A DNA stretch of 64,000 nucleotides from Phytophthora hibernalis (GCA_012656075.1 JAAKBF010000076.1:124001-188000), one strand, 5' to 3'; numbered from the stretch's first letter, positions 44,892 through 56,160 are shown. The notes: generated by a model not told the origin, from the sequence alone. Numbers and translations: made by a program.

Positions 44892-45041
44892 CTACAGTAA
44901 TGTGCGTCAATAAGGAACGCGGTATCAACTAATATCCTGTGAAATATTATACATCTGTCATTGAGGAACATCTCTATGCGGATTGTGGGCGCCTATACCC
45001 TCCTTAATTATGTACGTCCTTATTGACACACATTACTGTAG
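44892..45041. mobile_element. 150 bp MITE
   Basis: 25 bp terminal inverted repeats (CTACAGTAATGTG(C/T)GTCA...) at 44892-44916 and 45017-45041 with one mismatch, enclosing 100 bp of AT-rich sequence. No clear target duplication. Confidence 0.6.
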
Positions 45042-45275
45042 ATAGCTTTACACCTCCTTAGCTCTGAAATAAATTTCAGAGAATTTGGGTGTTGCAAACC
45101 CCGGAGCCGTGAAACAACGTGTACATTCAGCTGACGTTTGCACGCCCCCACAGAGGAGACAAGAGGTGCTGGAGTGGCTCGTAGGTTGGGCAAGCATGCA
45201 CATATGTAGGCGCGCGTAGACAGGTGCTGAAAGCGATGTAAAAGATGAGAAACGGGGCGGCAAAGAGGGCAAAGT

Positions 45276-45347
45276 TGCGCCGTCGGGGAATCGAACCCCG
45301 ACCTCATCCTTGGAAGGGATGAATCCTAACCATTAGACCAACGGTGC
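45276..45347 (-). tRNA. tRNA-Gly (anticodon UCC)
   Basis: The minus strand folds as a cloverleaf: acceptor GCACCGT / ACGGCGC (one A-C mismatch at pair 3-70), D-arm GGTCTAATGGTTAGGA, anticodon stem CATCC/GGATG with loop CTTCCAA (anticodon TCC), and T-arm with GGTTCGATTCC. The B-box is intact. The mismatch may reduce function or be a base error. A TTTT lies about 35 bp downstream. Confidence 0.8.
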
Positions 45348-45353
45348 ACGGGG

Positions 45354-45983
45354 CTGCACCATTTGCTATTCGTAGTGCTCGTGTTCACTTTCGTTGCTTG
45401 AATTGAGGCCGTCTCCAAGTCACTTGACGCGCGTAAGACACTCGCAGATGACAACATTCACAACCCCACCATGAGGTTACTGAGAGGGTAAGCCGAGTTC
45501 GTTGAGCACCCTGAGACCCTGTTGTATAAAGTTGAAGAGGAGCGGTTCGGCGTGAAAGATGTGGTCAAAATGCTATCGAAGGGTGTGGAGATGAAGGTGA
45601 GGAAGAAGTATTGGTTGTCCCAAGGAATGACTCCTGAGAACATCCTTGATAAGTTGAAGATTACGAGTGCAACTGACAAGAACTACAAGTACTTTTCCAA
45701 GTACTTCTTTAAATATTACGACAAGAATCCAAACGCTCGGCCGTCAGATTTACCACCCCATACGACAGAAGATATTATGATGACACGAATCAGGAATTGG
45801 ATCAAGCAGACACGAACTCCGTCTCAAGTTTTCAAGGAGTTAGGATTTACAGGAGCCATTGCCTCGGCGCGTGGGAAATCAAACTACGAGTACTTTGAAC
45901 TGTATGCACGTATGTGGAGTGCGTTGCAGGCAAAACTTTCTCAAGACAAAATGGGGGTTAAGATATTGCGTCAAGGATCCTAA
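45354..45983 (+). pseudogene. relic of an RxLR-EER effector with WY-type repeats
   Basis: One continuous frame from 45354 shows, in order: a hydrophobic signal-peptide-like stretch lacking ATG and ended by TGA; an N-terminal segment; an RLLR motif; an in-frame TAA; an EEER motif about 20 residues on; then two WY-type helical units (KYWLSQGMTPENILDKL...YFSKYFFKYYDKNP; RIRNWIKQTRTPSQVFKELG...YFELYARMW). At least two stops and the missing start make it non-coding as full-length. A further decayed unit (RIEYWSKHTRV) follows near 46035. The family is secreted and host-translocated. The 5' edge lies within 10 bp of the tRNA gene. Confidence 0.7.
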
Positions 45984-46378
45984 TCAGGCCTAGCTGTCGA
46001 TTCTACCACTGCACACGGTAGACGATTTATGACGACACGAATCGAATATTGGTCCAAGCACACGCGAGTTCGTTCACCGCAAGTTTCAGGGGGCATTTGC
46101 GCGCGGGGACAATACTACGAGTGCAAGTTCCAACCCATCTTTTCTGCGGAAAATCGGGTTACCTTTTTCGGGTCGTTAACGGGTCCGGTCGGGGTTTCGG
46201 ATCTAGGTTATATAAAAATTACTTGCACTTGTTTGACCCCGAGCCCGGATCCTGACCATAGGAAAACGCCAGGAATTAACATGTCCCTCTAGCCCGGCAA
46301 AAGTTACCCTGTATAATACAGGATAACCAAATATCTTGGGCTCGCATGTACTCCGGAGTACTGTAGTATGGATATATT

Positions 46379-46417
46379 GCAGGCTGTACCACTTCAGACT
46401 GAAGTGCTACAGCCTGC
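46379..46417. repeat. hairpin with 19 bp arms
   Basis: GCAGGCTGTA(C)CACTTCAG, one-base spacer, and its inverse with a single mismatch. Confidence 0.7.
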
Positions 46418-46987
46418 AGCCTACATGTGTACATACGAACGCAAGTGAGATTCGTCCATGCAAGACAATGAGCCATTCGGCAGCAAAATCCATCTATACA
46501 TATTGACTGAGCCTTCTTCCTCACAAGAACTTCTCGTTCAATTTTTCTGAAGTGCCAGCAAACACGACGCTACATGTATCCCGACGGTACAGCTATACTC
46601 ATCTCACGGGGCCGGGTCAGCAGCAGTAAGGAGGCGTGTCGCGCGTTAGGATCGCGTAGCAAGCCCGAGCGAGGGGGCAAGGCCGCGCGGTATTTATTAT
46701 CACATCGGCAACGTATGTGCCCATACGCTGCCAGCAACTCGCCCTATGTGAAGCGATATATTATCTTTTAATACCTACGCTATCGTAACACAGACATTCC
46801 ATACACATGCGCACGCTCATTCGGTCCTTAGGAGGCTTCTATCCGTCCCACAGCTCCACGGAACTCGCTTCCTCTCGATGTTTCTTCGACCCCTCAAAAT
46901 CCAAAATGAGGAAATGGACGGCGAAAAGAAGGCGTACTTAAGAGAGGGCACACAGTAGCTTCAGAAATGTCAAAATTTTGAAAAGGG

Positions 46988-47011
46988 TTAAATGTGCTGC
47001 AGCACATTTAA
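46988..47011. repeat. perfect 24 bp palindrome
   Basis: TTAAATGTGCTG followed by its exact reverse complement. It lies about 320 bp before the MULE transposase start. Confidence 0.7.
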
Positions 47012-47326
47012 GACAACGTATCAAAAACACTTTGAAATGCATAATCACAACCTGACTTGAATAAAAACACTGAATAACGCGTACTTCCGCGCCACAATAC
47101 TGTAATACCACACACGTTTCTGGGGGCGCCACAGCTAACCACTCAAAACCACTCTTTTTGACCAATTTTGTAACAATGGGAAAATTATCCACTCGAAATG
47201 TCTGAAAGTTTTATTTTCAGCCAATAATCTGCAAAGGAAATCGTTTGATATCGCCTCCCTTAGCACTTCCGCTCAGGTCCCAGCGCTCCTACACCCACGC
47301 TTCCAGATCCCCTACTCGCTTTCACC

Positions 47327-49099
47327 ATGCCCCCGAAGCTCCAGTCGACGTTTGTGGCTCGTGCGTACCCTGCACAGGACGCTACTATGCTCATCGAGTC
47401 CATGAAACCCTCCAAGATTACCAAGAGTGACCTGGTCACCTGCAACGTGTGCAATGTGCCTGCTCCCCACAAGATGCGCGTGAGAGAGCGCTGCTGCCGT
47501 GACAAGGCTTGCAAGGAGGTGGCAGCTGGTGCCAAGTGTGGCTGGCGTTCCAAGTCGCTTGAGTGCCAGACACTCAACTTGGTGTCCATCACCGAGATAG
47601 GGGCCCATCTGACCCCGCGGCGAGCCGGTCCGCCTAACGGCTGCAATGAAATATTTTGCTACAGACCTCGCTGCACAGGGCCTAAGCCGCCCCGAATTCG
47701 AAACGGTATGATGACCCGTTTTGCGCTCGACCAGAACAGCCTCCCCTCTCTGCAACGAGTCCAGCGCTTCGTGAACTACTACACGCGCTCCCAACTACGA
47801 AACAATGACTTCATAGATGAAGCCAAGAAGGACATCTGGGATGCTGGCTTTACCGGAGTTGAGGCGGATGACGCGCCCTTCACGTTTTCGTGGCGGTTGA
47901 ATACCGACGGAAACCTTGGGTCGGGCGCGGGACTGACATGGACCCATTCCTTGTGGGCATTTCTACTAAAAATCGGCTGCGTAAGGCGGACCGAGATCCA
48001 TCCACGTTCGTAATGCACATGGATGCAACATTCAAGCTATCACAGGCTTGGTATCCGGTGTTCGTTGTTGGCCTTTCCGACAGCAACAGAACATTTCACG
48101 TACTCGTGATCTTTATTTCCTCGCAACGGATGGAAGAGCACTACACGGAGGCGCTGCAGGCGCTACGTCTCGTGTACGCGCAAGTTGTTGAGCGACCGCT
48201 GAAGATTTCCTACAGTATGGGGGATGCCGATGACGCGCAGTGGATCCAAAACGTGTTTGGCGCCGACAATACCTTCATCCCGCTCATGTGCTTTTTCACG
48301 TGGCGGCGAAAGTATTTGAGCACACGCGCCACCTACCTACGGAGATTGGCCACGCGGTAATGCGTGGTCTACAGAATATCCACGTCACACGCTGCGAATC
48401 TGAGTACTCAGTAACCAAAGAAGAAGTTGTTAGTGAATGGCGCCTGAAGCCTGAGCTCGCAACGTTTCTCAAGTATTTTAAGAAGCAGTGGCTTACCGGC
48501 AAGTTTGAGAACTGGCAGAGCTTTCGAACTCCACGGGGTTTTGCTACCACGAATAACCCCGTGGAGCAGTTTAACCGCGCTCTGAAGCGGGACTTCACAC
48601 TGCATCATCGACTCAAAATGGGCGTCCTTCTGGTTCAGATGTCTGCCTGCTGCAAGCATGAATCAATAAACAAACGTGAGTTCGCCGTGGTGACATCACC
48701 TACTGCCCAGCTCAAGCGTCGGATGAACGAGCTTCGACTCCTTGGTATTCTCTACACACACGTACCATCTCGTACAAGCATCACCTTCTTGCTAAACGAC
48801 GAGGAGCTGAGCGACGGCGTCGTGTACGTCCTTCAAACCAAATGTACTCGAGTTTATGTTTATGACCCTGAGCTGAAGCGCACGCGCGAAGCACTGCCTG
48901 TCACAGCACAGCTCAGCTACCACACGGGGCGGATGGAGTTGAAGGGTATGTCTCCTGATGGGTGGAGTGTCGACGTGAAAACCGGACGCTGTCCTTGCTT
49001 GTACAACTGGTAGAGCACATGAAGGTGAGCGTGAACGCTTTTGTTACCGTGGGCCTGCTCGGCAGCAAGGTGTTGATCAAGGCGCGGGTAGACAGATAA
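47327..49099 (+). CDS. MULE (Mutator-like) transposase, frameshifted
   Basis: ATG 47327. The N-terminal ~100 residues contain Cys pairs (CNVCNVPAPHK, CCRDKACKEV, CGWRS) that look zinc-binding. The catalytic region reads VMHMDATFKLS (first Asp), VVGLSDSNRTFHVLV, then FFHVAAKVFEH (after a shift near 48297) and NPVEQFNRALKRDF, as in MULE DDE domains. The C-terminus starts a SWIM-like CPCLYNW and stops at TAG 49011-49013; one base shift extends it to 49099. Frames also change near 47915. Each break fits one missing base. TIRs were not located. Confidence 0.7.
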
Positions 49100-49199
49100 A
49101 TAACAGGCATGCCCTAGACAATGAGCGCAGCTAGAAAATTAATATCATGATAAGCAACATTCAACATTTTGTGTGTATATCTTACCAGCATATATATGC

Positions 49200-49680
49200 C
49201 TCAGCGCCGCCACCATCATCGACGCCAGCTTCTTCACAGCCGCTGCCGCCTCCAGCGCCACCAACTCCAGCGCTGCCACAATCATCGACGCCAGCTTCTA
49301 CACCGCCGCCGCCGACTCCAGCGCCGCCACCATCATCGACGCCACCATCATCGACGCCAGCTTCTACACCGCCGCCGCCGACTCCAGCGCCGCCACCGTC
49401 ATCGACACCAACTCCAGCGCCGCCACCAACTCCAGCGACGCCACCAACCCCAGCGCCGCCTCTAACACCAGCGCCGCCGCCAACTCCAGCGTAACCACGA
49501 ACTCCAGCGCCGCCGCCAACTCCAGCTCCGCCACCAACTCCAGCGCCGCCGCCAACTCCAACGTAACCACTGCAGCCAGAATGGTCACCTCGATCAGCTA
49601 CTGCGTCGCCACCGCGGTCAGCTCCTGTATTATCACCGCCCGCAGCTCCTGCGCGACTTCCAGCCCTTCGCCGTGACTAT
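49200..49680 (+). repeat. GCC/CCA-rich low-complexity tandem tract
   Basis: Degenerate tandem units (GCCACCATCATCGACGCC..., then GCCACCAACTCCAGC...). All three forward frames stay open for 98-167 codons, giving Pro/Thr/Ala-, His/Arg/Gln- or Ser/Ala/Thr-rich peptides. Three open frames indicate repeat structure, not proof of coding; the Ser/Ala/Thr frame (49173-49676) is longest. Confidence 0.6.
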
Positions 49681-50107
49681 CTCCATCATCCCAACCAGTT
49701 TCTACTCCGCGAACATCTCCTGCGCTACCGAACCGCTTCTCCCCTCGGCCAGTCCTTCACGGTCACTCCCTCACTCCCTCACTCGCCTCCCCTTCTTTCT
49801 TAACTGAGATTGGTGTGAAAAACCACACTATCAATTACCCTAATGTTGCTGGAATGTACCGTTAAAAATCTGACATGTACGGTGTGGGTGGCGAAGGATG
49901 GTGCTCATCGGATGAGGACGCTCATCCCACCTCCCGGCTCTCACCACGGTGTTATTATGCATTTTACGGTGGTGGACGCTGGTTTCTTCGGTGATTTTGG
50001 TATTTTGTCCACATTTAACTGCCTGTCGTGCTGTCGTTGTTAAATGTGCAGTAATCACTTTCTTGCTTGAGAGTGGCTATTGGAGCGATTCCCGCAGAGG
50101 TTTTGAA

Positions 50108-50152
50108 AGGAAAAATCTGGCGGAGGGGGTCCCCCTCCGCCAGATTTTTCCT
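50108..50152. repeat. perfect 45 bp palindrome
   Basis: 22 bp arms (AGGAAAAATCTGGCGGAGGG...) around one T, sitting about 55 bp outside the end of the truncated MULE copy. Confidence 0.9.
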
Positions 50153-50208
50153 GTCTTGTGATTGGCTGTCCCAGACCTCATTGTCTGTTTTATGGATAAT
50201 TTTTCATG

Positions 50209-51598
50209 TGCATTCTCTAAAAGGTGCTCATGATTACCACCATTTTCTAAAAGGCGCGATCGTCTTTAAAAGGTGCTTGTTCTTCTTAACTGATATTTAA
50301 CAGAAAGGGTCTTCAAGCAATGCATTGTGGCGAAGCATGTAAGCTCCGCTGCTACTGTTTGGGTACACTTCGGGAAGTATGTAAGCTCTGCTTCTTCTAC
50401 CTTGGTAGCTTTACGCTCGCGGACGGTGTGGTCACTCGGTCACTACGACCGTGGGGTTCGTGCATGTGCGCCGATTGTGACCCGTTTCATGGCAGTTCTT
50501 GCATCTACGAACCCGCTTCGAGGTGTTCTCTCCACGACTTTGCAATCGCTTCTTGCGCTTCTTTCCACGTCTCACAGCGCACTCCGCAGGCTGTAGCTCC
50601 TCGTCCTCCACATCTTGCAGCAACGGCATTTCAATACTTGCTGTATTGAACGCCTCGTAGTACCAATGAACTTGGTAGCATTGCGCAAAGCGCGAAAAAC
50701 CGAGTTCAGCTTCTTCTTTTCACTAACACCGCGATGATGTGCCGACATGGGATTCCATGTTGATCCATGAAAGCGCAGGTGCATGAGTTCTTGGTTAGAT
50801 CGACTCGACGTCGAAATGGGGGCACTTGCTGAATCGGATGGACGAAGGCGATATCGGTTTTGGAATCGGCGACGGTGTAGTTCCCCATTTCTCGAATTGT
50901 TCTTCGTACAATGATTGGGCTCCTACGATAACCAAACGCTGCTCCTTTGCCCATTTGGAAGAAAGTTGAGCCATCATGGACGCCATAATTTTGTCGAAGT
51001 ACTCGTAGGGGGCGCAAGCTCTTATTCCTTCCACCAACGTAGCCGAGTTGAAACTCTCTACGAAGTTTGTGGTGCGCCATCCGTATAAGGATTTCTTGCC
51101 GATAACAGTGTAAAGTGCCCACTCCTCTGAGGGGATCGCCAAATACGCTTCAACGTCCTTACCAACAACCTGACCTATCATAGCCAGCACGCCCGAGTAT
51201 TGCTCAGGATACGTCGCACTTTGAAGCTGCCAGAGATGCGTTTTGTGGGCCGGTTTGAAAGACGGACACTGTACGCTCCGCATCGAGCGGAATACATTGG
51301 CGCAGTGTCTACATATGCATCAACAAATTAGGTTTTAGCTGCAAAATAAGAGAACTCAGCAGGCCTTACCGCAACTCTAGGCCGTATTTTTCCGACTGAG
51401 ACCAACGCCTTGCTTCTATCACAAAATAGAGGGTGCTTGGTCAAATCCAAACCCGTTTCGAGCAGACTCTTGAGAAACCACTCGTAGTTAACGATATCTT
51501 CGGAATTCACCAAAGCCACGGCAATAGTCAAGTTTTTAAAGTTGCCATCGCGTGCAACCAGAACCATTTGTTGGCCTCCGTAGTTATTGTTGGTCGAT
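50209..51598 (-). mobile_element. truncated MULE, copy 1 (5' end missing)
   Basis: The TIR at 50209-50280 (TGCATTCTCTAAAAGGTGCT...) matches both ends of the complete copy at 60366-62558. The sequence is nearly identical to that copy until 51598, where it stops inside the catalytic domain and abuts unrelated GC-rich sequence. The transposase N-terminus and the other TIR are lost. Confidence 0.8.
50432..51567 (-). pseudogene. MULE transposase remnant (copy 1)
   Basis: Minus-strand pieces: VLVARDGNFKNLTIAVALVN, HLWQLQSATYPEQYSG, TTNFVESFNSATLVEG, a SWIM zinc finger CTCAFMDQHGIPCRHI, and a C-terminal CCHC knuckle CKNCHETGHNRRTC. Frames shift between pieces. It differs from copy 2 by an A5/A6 homopolymer and single bases; at the SWIM entry this copy reads PPFRRR where copy 2 has a stop. 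Confidence 0.7.
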
Positions 51599-52518
51599 TG
51601 GGGGCCCCGCCCTCTCTAACTTCGCTCGGGGGCGACGATTCGCGTCCTGCCCCACCCCTTGTGTTTTACGCTAAGTCCTCGGCTTCGGCCAGGCGCGGTG
51701 TCTTGGAATAAAATAATTCCTTGCCAGTGCAACTACCCGGCCCACGCGCCGACCATTGCAGACCTCTGCTCCGCCCCGGTTGCAAACGGTCTCTCTGAGG
51801 CCTCTCAAGTTTCTGCGGTTTAACAAGGAGCCTTCAGTGGATGCACAAAGCATATACAACTGACCGGTACATTATTGATGCACAGTAGTGGGTGTCAAGT
51901 TTCGATTTAGCTCAATTTCAAGGTGGATAATAACTACCAATCACATCGACCTGGAAATAACAGTGCTTGAGACTCCTTTGAGGTGTCAGTTGAGTTTTGA
52001 CGGACGAGTGGTGAGCCTGGATTCGCGCAATTGGTACGCTGCGCTACTGCCTCATCACGGCACTTTTCTAACTTAATTGTTTTTCCTTTGATATATTTGG
52101 TTGCGTGGTTTACAGATGTGACCGACTCACTATACTCTCATGGGGAACTCGCCGTCTGTGTTTAGCATCAGGTCGCAGACTGGATTCGCGTCGCCGACAA
52201 AGTTGGGCTCCACGTCACCGTCTGTGTTGAGTCAAGTCGGTGTTTGTGTTGCCGACAGAGTTGCAATCGTTGCGTATCAAGTCGCCGTCGGTGTTGGATT
52301 TCGCGTCGTCACCTGTGTAGGCGCTCACTTATCTGAAGGTCGGGTAGCAAGTTACCTCTCGCGTTGATTGGCGAATTGCTGATCTTGTTGGACGTCTCCG
52401 CTCGCGTTTGTCGAGCAAGGAACCCCTAAGTCGTTGGCAGAGTGCCGTGCCGTGCTGTTGCACGCGCTGAGAGCATTTTTCGCCAGTTTGTGGCGGGTAT
52501 ATAATTTTGCTCGTTCCG
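51599..52518. other. no recognisable gene
   Basis: GC-rich block abutting the truncated MULE, then a region (52150-52310) with loose repeats of GTCGCCG/GTCTGTGTT words upstream of the HARBI1-like gene. Confidence 0.4.
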
Positions 52519-53703
52519 ATGCCCAAAACATCGTTTCGACAGCGGGAGCTGTCGAAGCTACGAAAGTATTTGGCGAGAAGGTTGATTTGGAAGAAAGAGC
52601 GCAGTGATTTAGGTGAAGCCATCGAACTAGAAGATCATTTGGATGAAATGCTTTTATCTTATTTCTATCACATTTGTTCGAGGCGCTATCTATCTGATAG
52701 AACACTGCACAAACGAGCATCGTCGCAGCTCCAACGTTATCTTCTCTTTATGGCAGCTGACGAATTCAAGACCCATTTTCGTCTGAGCCGGCCATTTTTT
52801 TGCCGTAGTCGAAGTAGTCAAGGACACCAGTGTTTTTGCCATCTTGCTGTGAATGCGGAGCTGCACCTGCTAGTAACGTTGAAGTTCTTTGGTACAAGTG
52901 GTAATGGAGCTACACTAAACAAGCTGGCCGACTTCTTTTCAATTGGAACAGGAACGGTGTCACTTTACGTTAAAAGGACCGTCGAAGCTCTGTTATGCAT
53001 CCGTGACAATGTCATCGCGTGGCCGGGGAAGAGGAGAGACGGAGTTTGGCTTCGAGGATTCGAGCGAAGTGGAAATTTCCAAACTGTGTGGGGTTTATTG
53101 ATGGGACTTTATTGCCTTTGGAATTTAAACCCACTCTCTGCGGAGAATACCTTTTAACGGAAGATGAATTATGCAGTCAGTTGTTTCGTGGTTTGCGATG
53201 ACAATGGGCGAATTTGTATCTCAACGCTGGTTGGGTGGACTCAACTCACGACAACCGCGTATGGGAGAACTCAAAACTCTTCCTGAATCGCGACTTCAAC
53301 TTCAATTCAAAAGAGTGATAGTGCCTACACGCCCTCGGCTGTCATGATACCAGCCTTTAAGCGACCCCACAACAAGACTATGCCCTCACAGCACGAATGG
53401 TTTAATAGCCATCTCGCCCAGGCTCGAATAAAAGCTGAACATACGATTGGGATGTTGAAAGGGCGATTTCAGTGGCTAAAGAAGATGAGAGTTCTGATTT
53501 CACGAAAACCGATATGAAGCGACTTGTTAGAGCTGTCGACGCACTAACGATAATTCACAACCTTGTGATCGGTGACGACCCACCTGATGTTGACAATGAC
53601 GAGGACAGCAGCGACGAAGAAGAATTTCAAAACTATTTTCCCTTTGAAGAAGATAGACGACGGCAAATTCTTCAATTTCTATTAGACGACTCTACCTATT
53701 AGA
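52519..53703 (+). CDS. HARBI1-like PIF/Harbinger transposase (frameshifted)
   Basis: ATG 52519. The helical N-terminus (KTSFRQRELSKLRKYLAR; LADFFSIGTGTVSLYVKRT) leads to the DDE core: GFIDGTLLPLEF (first Asp), GWVDSTHDNRVWENS (second Asp), RIKAEHTIGMLKGRFQWLK (Glu) and a C-terminal DALTIIHNLVI with an acidic tail (DDPPDVDNDEDSSDEEE). Frames change around 53080, 53200 and 53310, and again near 53505. The stop at 53701-53703 is only 20 bp before the 5' LTR of the gypsy element, so the element's right end was probably cut by that insertion or lies within those bases. Confidence 0.75.
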
Positions 53704-53723
53704 GATTTAGTGCAGGTCTAAAT

Positions 53724-53861
53724 TGGACTGCCACGACGGCAGGATGAAGCGCGATAAGCAAGAGTAGATAGCTCACTTTGCAATTTGCACTAAGCAAGCA
53801 ACAGCAACAAATACACGTTGGCTTACGGGAGTTCCAGCTCCCAAATCGCGAGCACGTCACA
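53724..53861 (+). repeat. 5' LTR of the gypsy element
   Basis: TGGACTGCC... to ...CACGTCACA; about 95% like 62843-62980. Unusually short for a gypsy LTR, so a 5' part may be missing. Confidence 0.65.
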
Positions 53862-54569
53862 AAGTTAACTTTAGTCTATCGTGCAAACGATGAGGACTCA
53901 AAGTGGTCGTGACAATCAAGGCGACCTGGGAATTGCGACCACCGGAGCGACTGCGACTATGACAAGCGCAGACACTGGTGTACCGACCACGACGACGATT
54001 ACTACGACTGCAATTTCGGTGTCTTCGGTGTCCATCGCGCCGCCGTACGTCACCGACGTTTCGCACCCTGCCCTCGTGAAGTGGAAACGAGAGCGGCAGG
54101 AGTACGAGACGCTATTGAAGCACGTTGTGCAACTACTGCAGAAGACAAGTCGAAAGCGCTGCAAAGCGTGAAAACTCGTTCAACCGGCAGCTCCTTGAGA
54201 CGCTGTGCAAGCTGGAGTGGGAGACTACTGTTGAGGATATATCTGAAGAGCGTATCATCGCAGAGTTGAGCAAGATCATCGTCAATGTCATGAATGACGT
54301 GATTGTTGATATCGATTCAATTTTTAACACCGAATTGAAGATGGGAGAAGCGAAAGAGCACCGGTTCGGGAGCACCGGTGCAGAAAACACACACGCACAC
54401 AGCAGACGGTTAACAGCGTGTCAACTACTTCAACACCAGGATCGCCGATAGCTATTCATAAGAAGCGGACTACATGTACTGCAAGGCATGCACAAGCACC
54501 AAGATTAATGAGCACCATAAATATAGCGCGGCGTCGTCCTGTATACCGGTAAACTAAATAAATGAGGCC

Positions 54570-55696
54570 ATGATGGACCAGAACACCACATCGATCATAT
54601 CGCTCGCTGCAAATAGACCTCGTTGGTTTACAAGATTTCTCCTTAATATATATCAAATACGTCTTTCCTACAAGGCTGTTATTCCCATTTGCTCTTCGAT
54701 CTCGGGGAAGCAATGCAGTCAGCAATTCTATTCAGCATTTCGGCTCCTCCTACTCTCGAATACCAGACACAGCAAGACGCAGAGAATGCCATTCACGCAT
54801 GGACCAAGTCTCACAGCTACAACGTATCCCGAAAGGGTATGGAAAAATGAGGAAGGAGAAATTGTTGTCAGACGCTATCAGTGTGACGGTGCTGGCAAAA
54901 AAAATACGAGAAAGCTCAAGGATGAAGAGCGTGTCAGAATGATGCGTGGGTCGAAGCGTATTGGATGCCCCATGCGCATTAAAATCGTTGCTGTGGTCTA
55001 TTCCAACCCGACTGGAATTTGGAAAATCGTGTACACAAATGATGGCAGCCAGAAACATAACCATCTGCCATCTCAAGATGCGCGTGTTCATGTTGCTCAT
55101 CACAGGGGACTTACTGAATGTATTTGAACGACTACTGCCGTGGTGGCTGGGCAATGCTTCTCGCATCCGATTGCAGGCTTCGAAGGAAGCTACATTTATA
55201 CCTACCTTCTTTCGTCAAAAGGAGGAATACGAGGATGTGGTGCGTATAATAAGTGTATATGCTCTACAGCAGACGGATGTACTTTGGGAATAAGCGCTCA
55301 AGATTGTTGTACACGGATTGGAGCGCAGCGTATGTAATGGGGTTTTCAGACGCACTCAAGGTAGGCCATGCATCCACGAACTGATAACACTCGTCGAATC
55401 GGACGGTCACCCCGACACGGCTTCTTGCGCCGAGGACACTAACTGGAGGCGGAAGGAGGCGGCCAAAGGATTCACACGCTCAACCACACAGGGCAGGCTA
55501 CGGGGAATACAGTACGAGGCGGGAGATTTCTCAATTTGAGATCCTCGAGCAGAATGCAGCGGCCGAAGCTGCGAGTGCCCCACAATTGCCTTCACTGCAA
55601 GATCTTCTCAACGGAGACGATGGTGTTGACGATGAAGCGCTCCTGCCGCCACGGTCTTGGGGATTTTCTGGCCTCCAACCGTTTGAAGAGGACTAG
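54570..55696 (+). pseudogene. MULE transposase deletion derivative: FAR1 DNA-binding domain joined to C-terminal tail
   Basis: From ATG 54570 the frame leads to a FAR1/WRKY-GCM1-type N-terminus (ERVWKNEEGEIVVRRYQCDG, SKRIGCPMRIKIVAV, KHNHLPS). After 55127 no DDE core follows. Instead C-terminal sequence appears in other frames (RRTQGRPCIHEL, a SWIM-end motif; FEILEQNAAAEAAS; a Pro/acidic end at 55696). About 300 residues including the catalytic acids are missing. It may keep DNA binding to MULE ends. Confidence 0.6.
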
Positions 55697-55749
55697 TTCT
55701 TTTTATTGATTTTGCATGTATGAGAATATTAAAAGCTTTAAAATTCTAC

Positions 55750-56160
55750 CACCTTGTCTACTTGTACTTGTACCCGTACGCGGATACCTACATGCGATCG
55801 CAAAGTAGACGTACACATACAGTATTCATTCAAAACATATACATGTTCCCGTACGCGTACACACATGCGATCTAGACGTACATGTTCGCGTATGCATACA
55901 CACCTACATGTGATCGCGTACTAGTGCCGTACGCGTACGCCTACACAAGATCACTTATACAAGATTGCGTACTAGACGTACATGTTGGCGTACGCATACA
56001 CACCTACATGGAATCAAACACTAGCCGTACATGCGTACAACCGCATGTGATTGCGTACTAGACGTACATGTGCATATACCCGTACGCGTACCCGTGTATT
56101 AGTTGTACGCGTACACTAGCATGTGCACGTTCACGTACTCGTACTTTTACGCGCACTTCG
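55750..56160. repeat. GTAC-rich degenerate repeat tract
   Basis: About 23 GTAC tetramers in roughly 400 bp, mostly in (C)GTAC(G) and ACGTACATG contexts, with loose 60-70 bp periods (GCGTACTAGACGTACATGT recurs). It lies between the MULE coding end and its right TIR. Confidence 0.8.

Noticed and set aside
49200..49680. CRISPR-like array
   Set aside because: Units are degenerate and contiguous without spacers; this is a low-complexity tandem tract in a eukaryotic genome.
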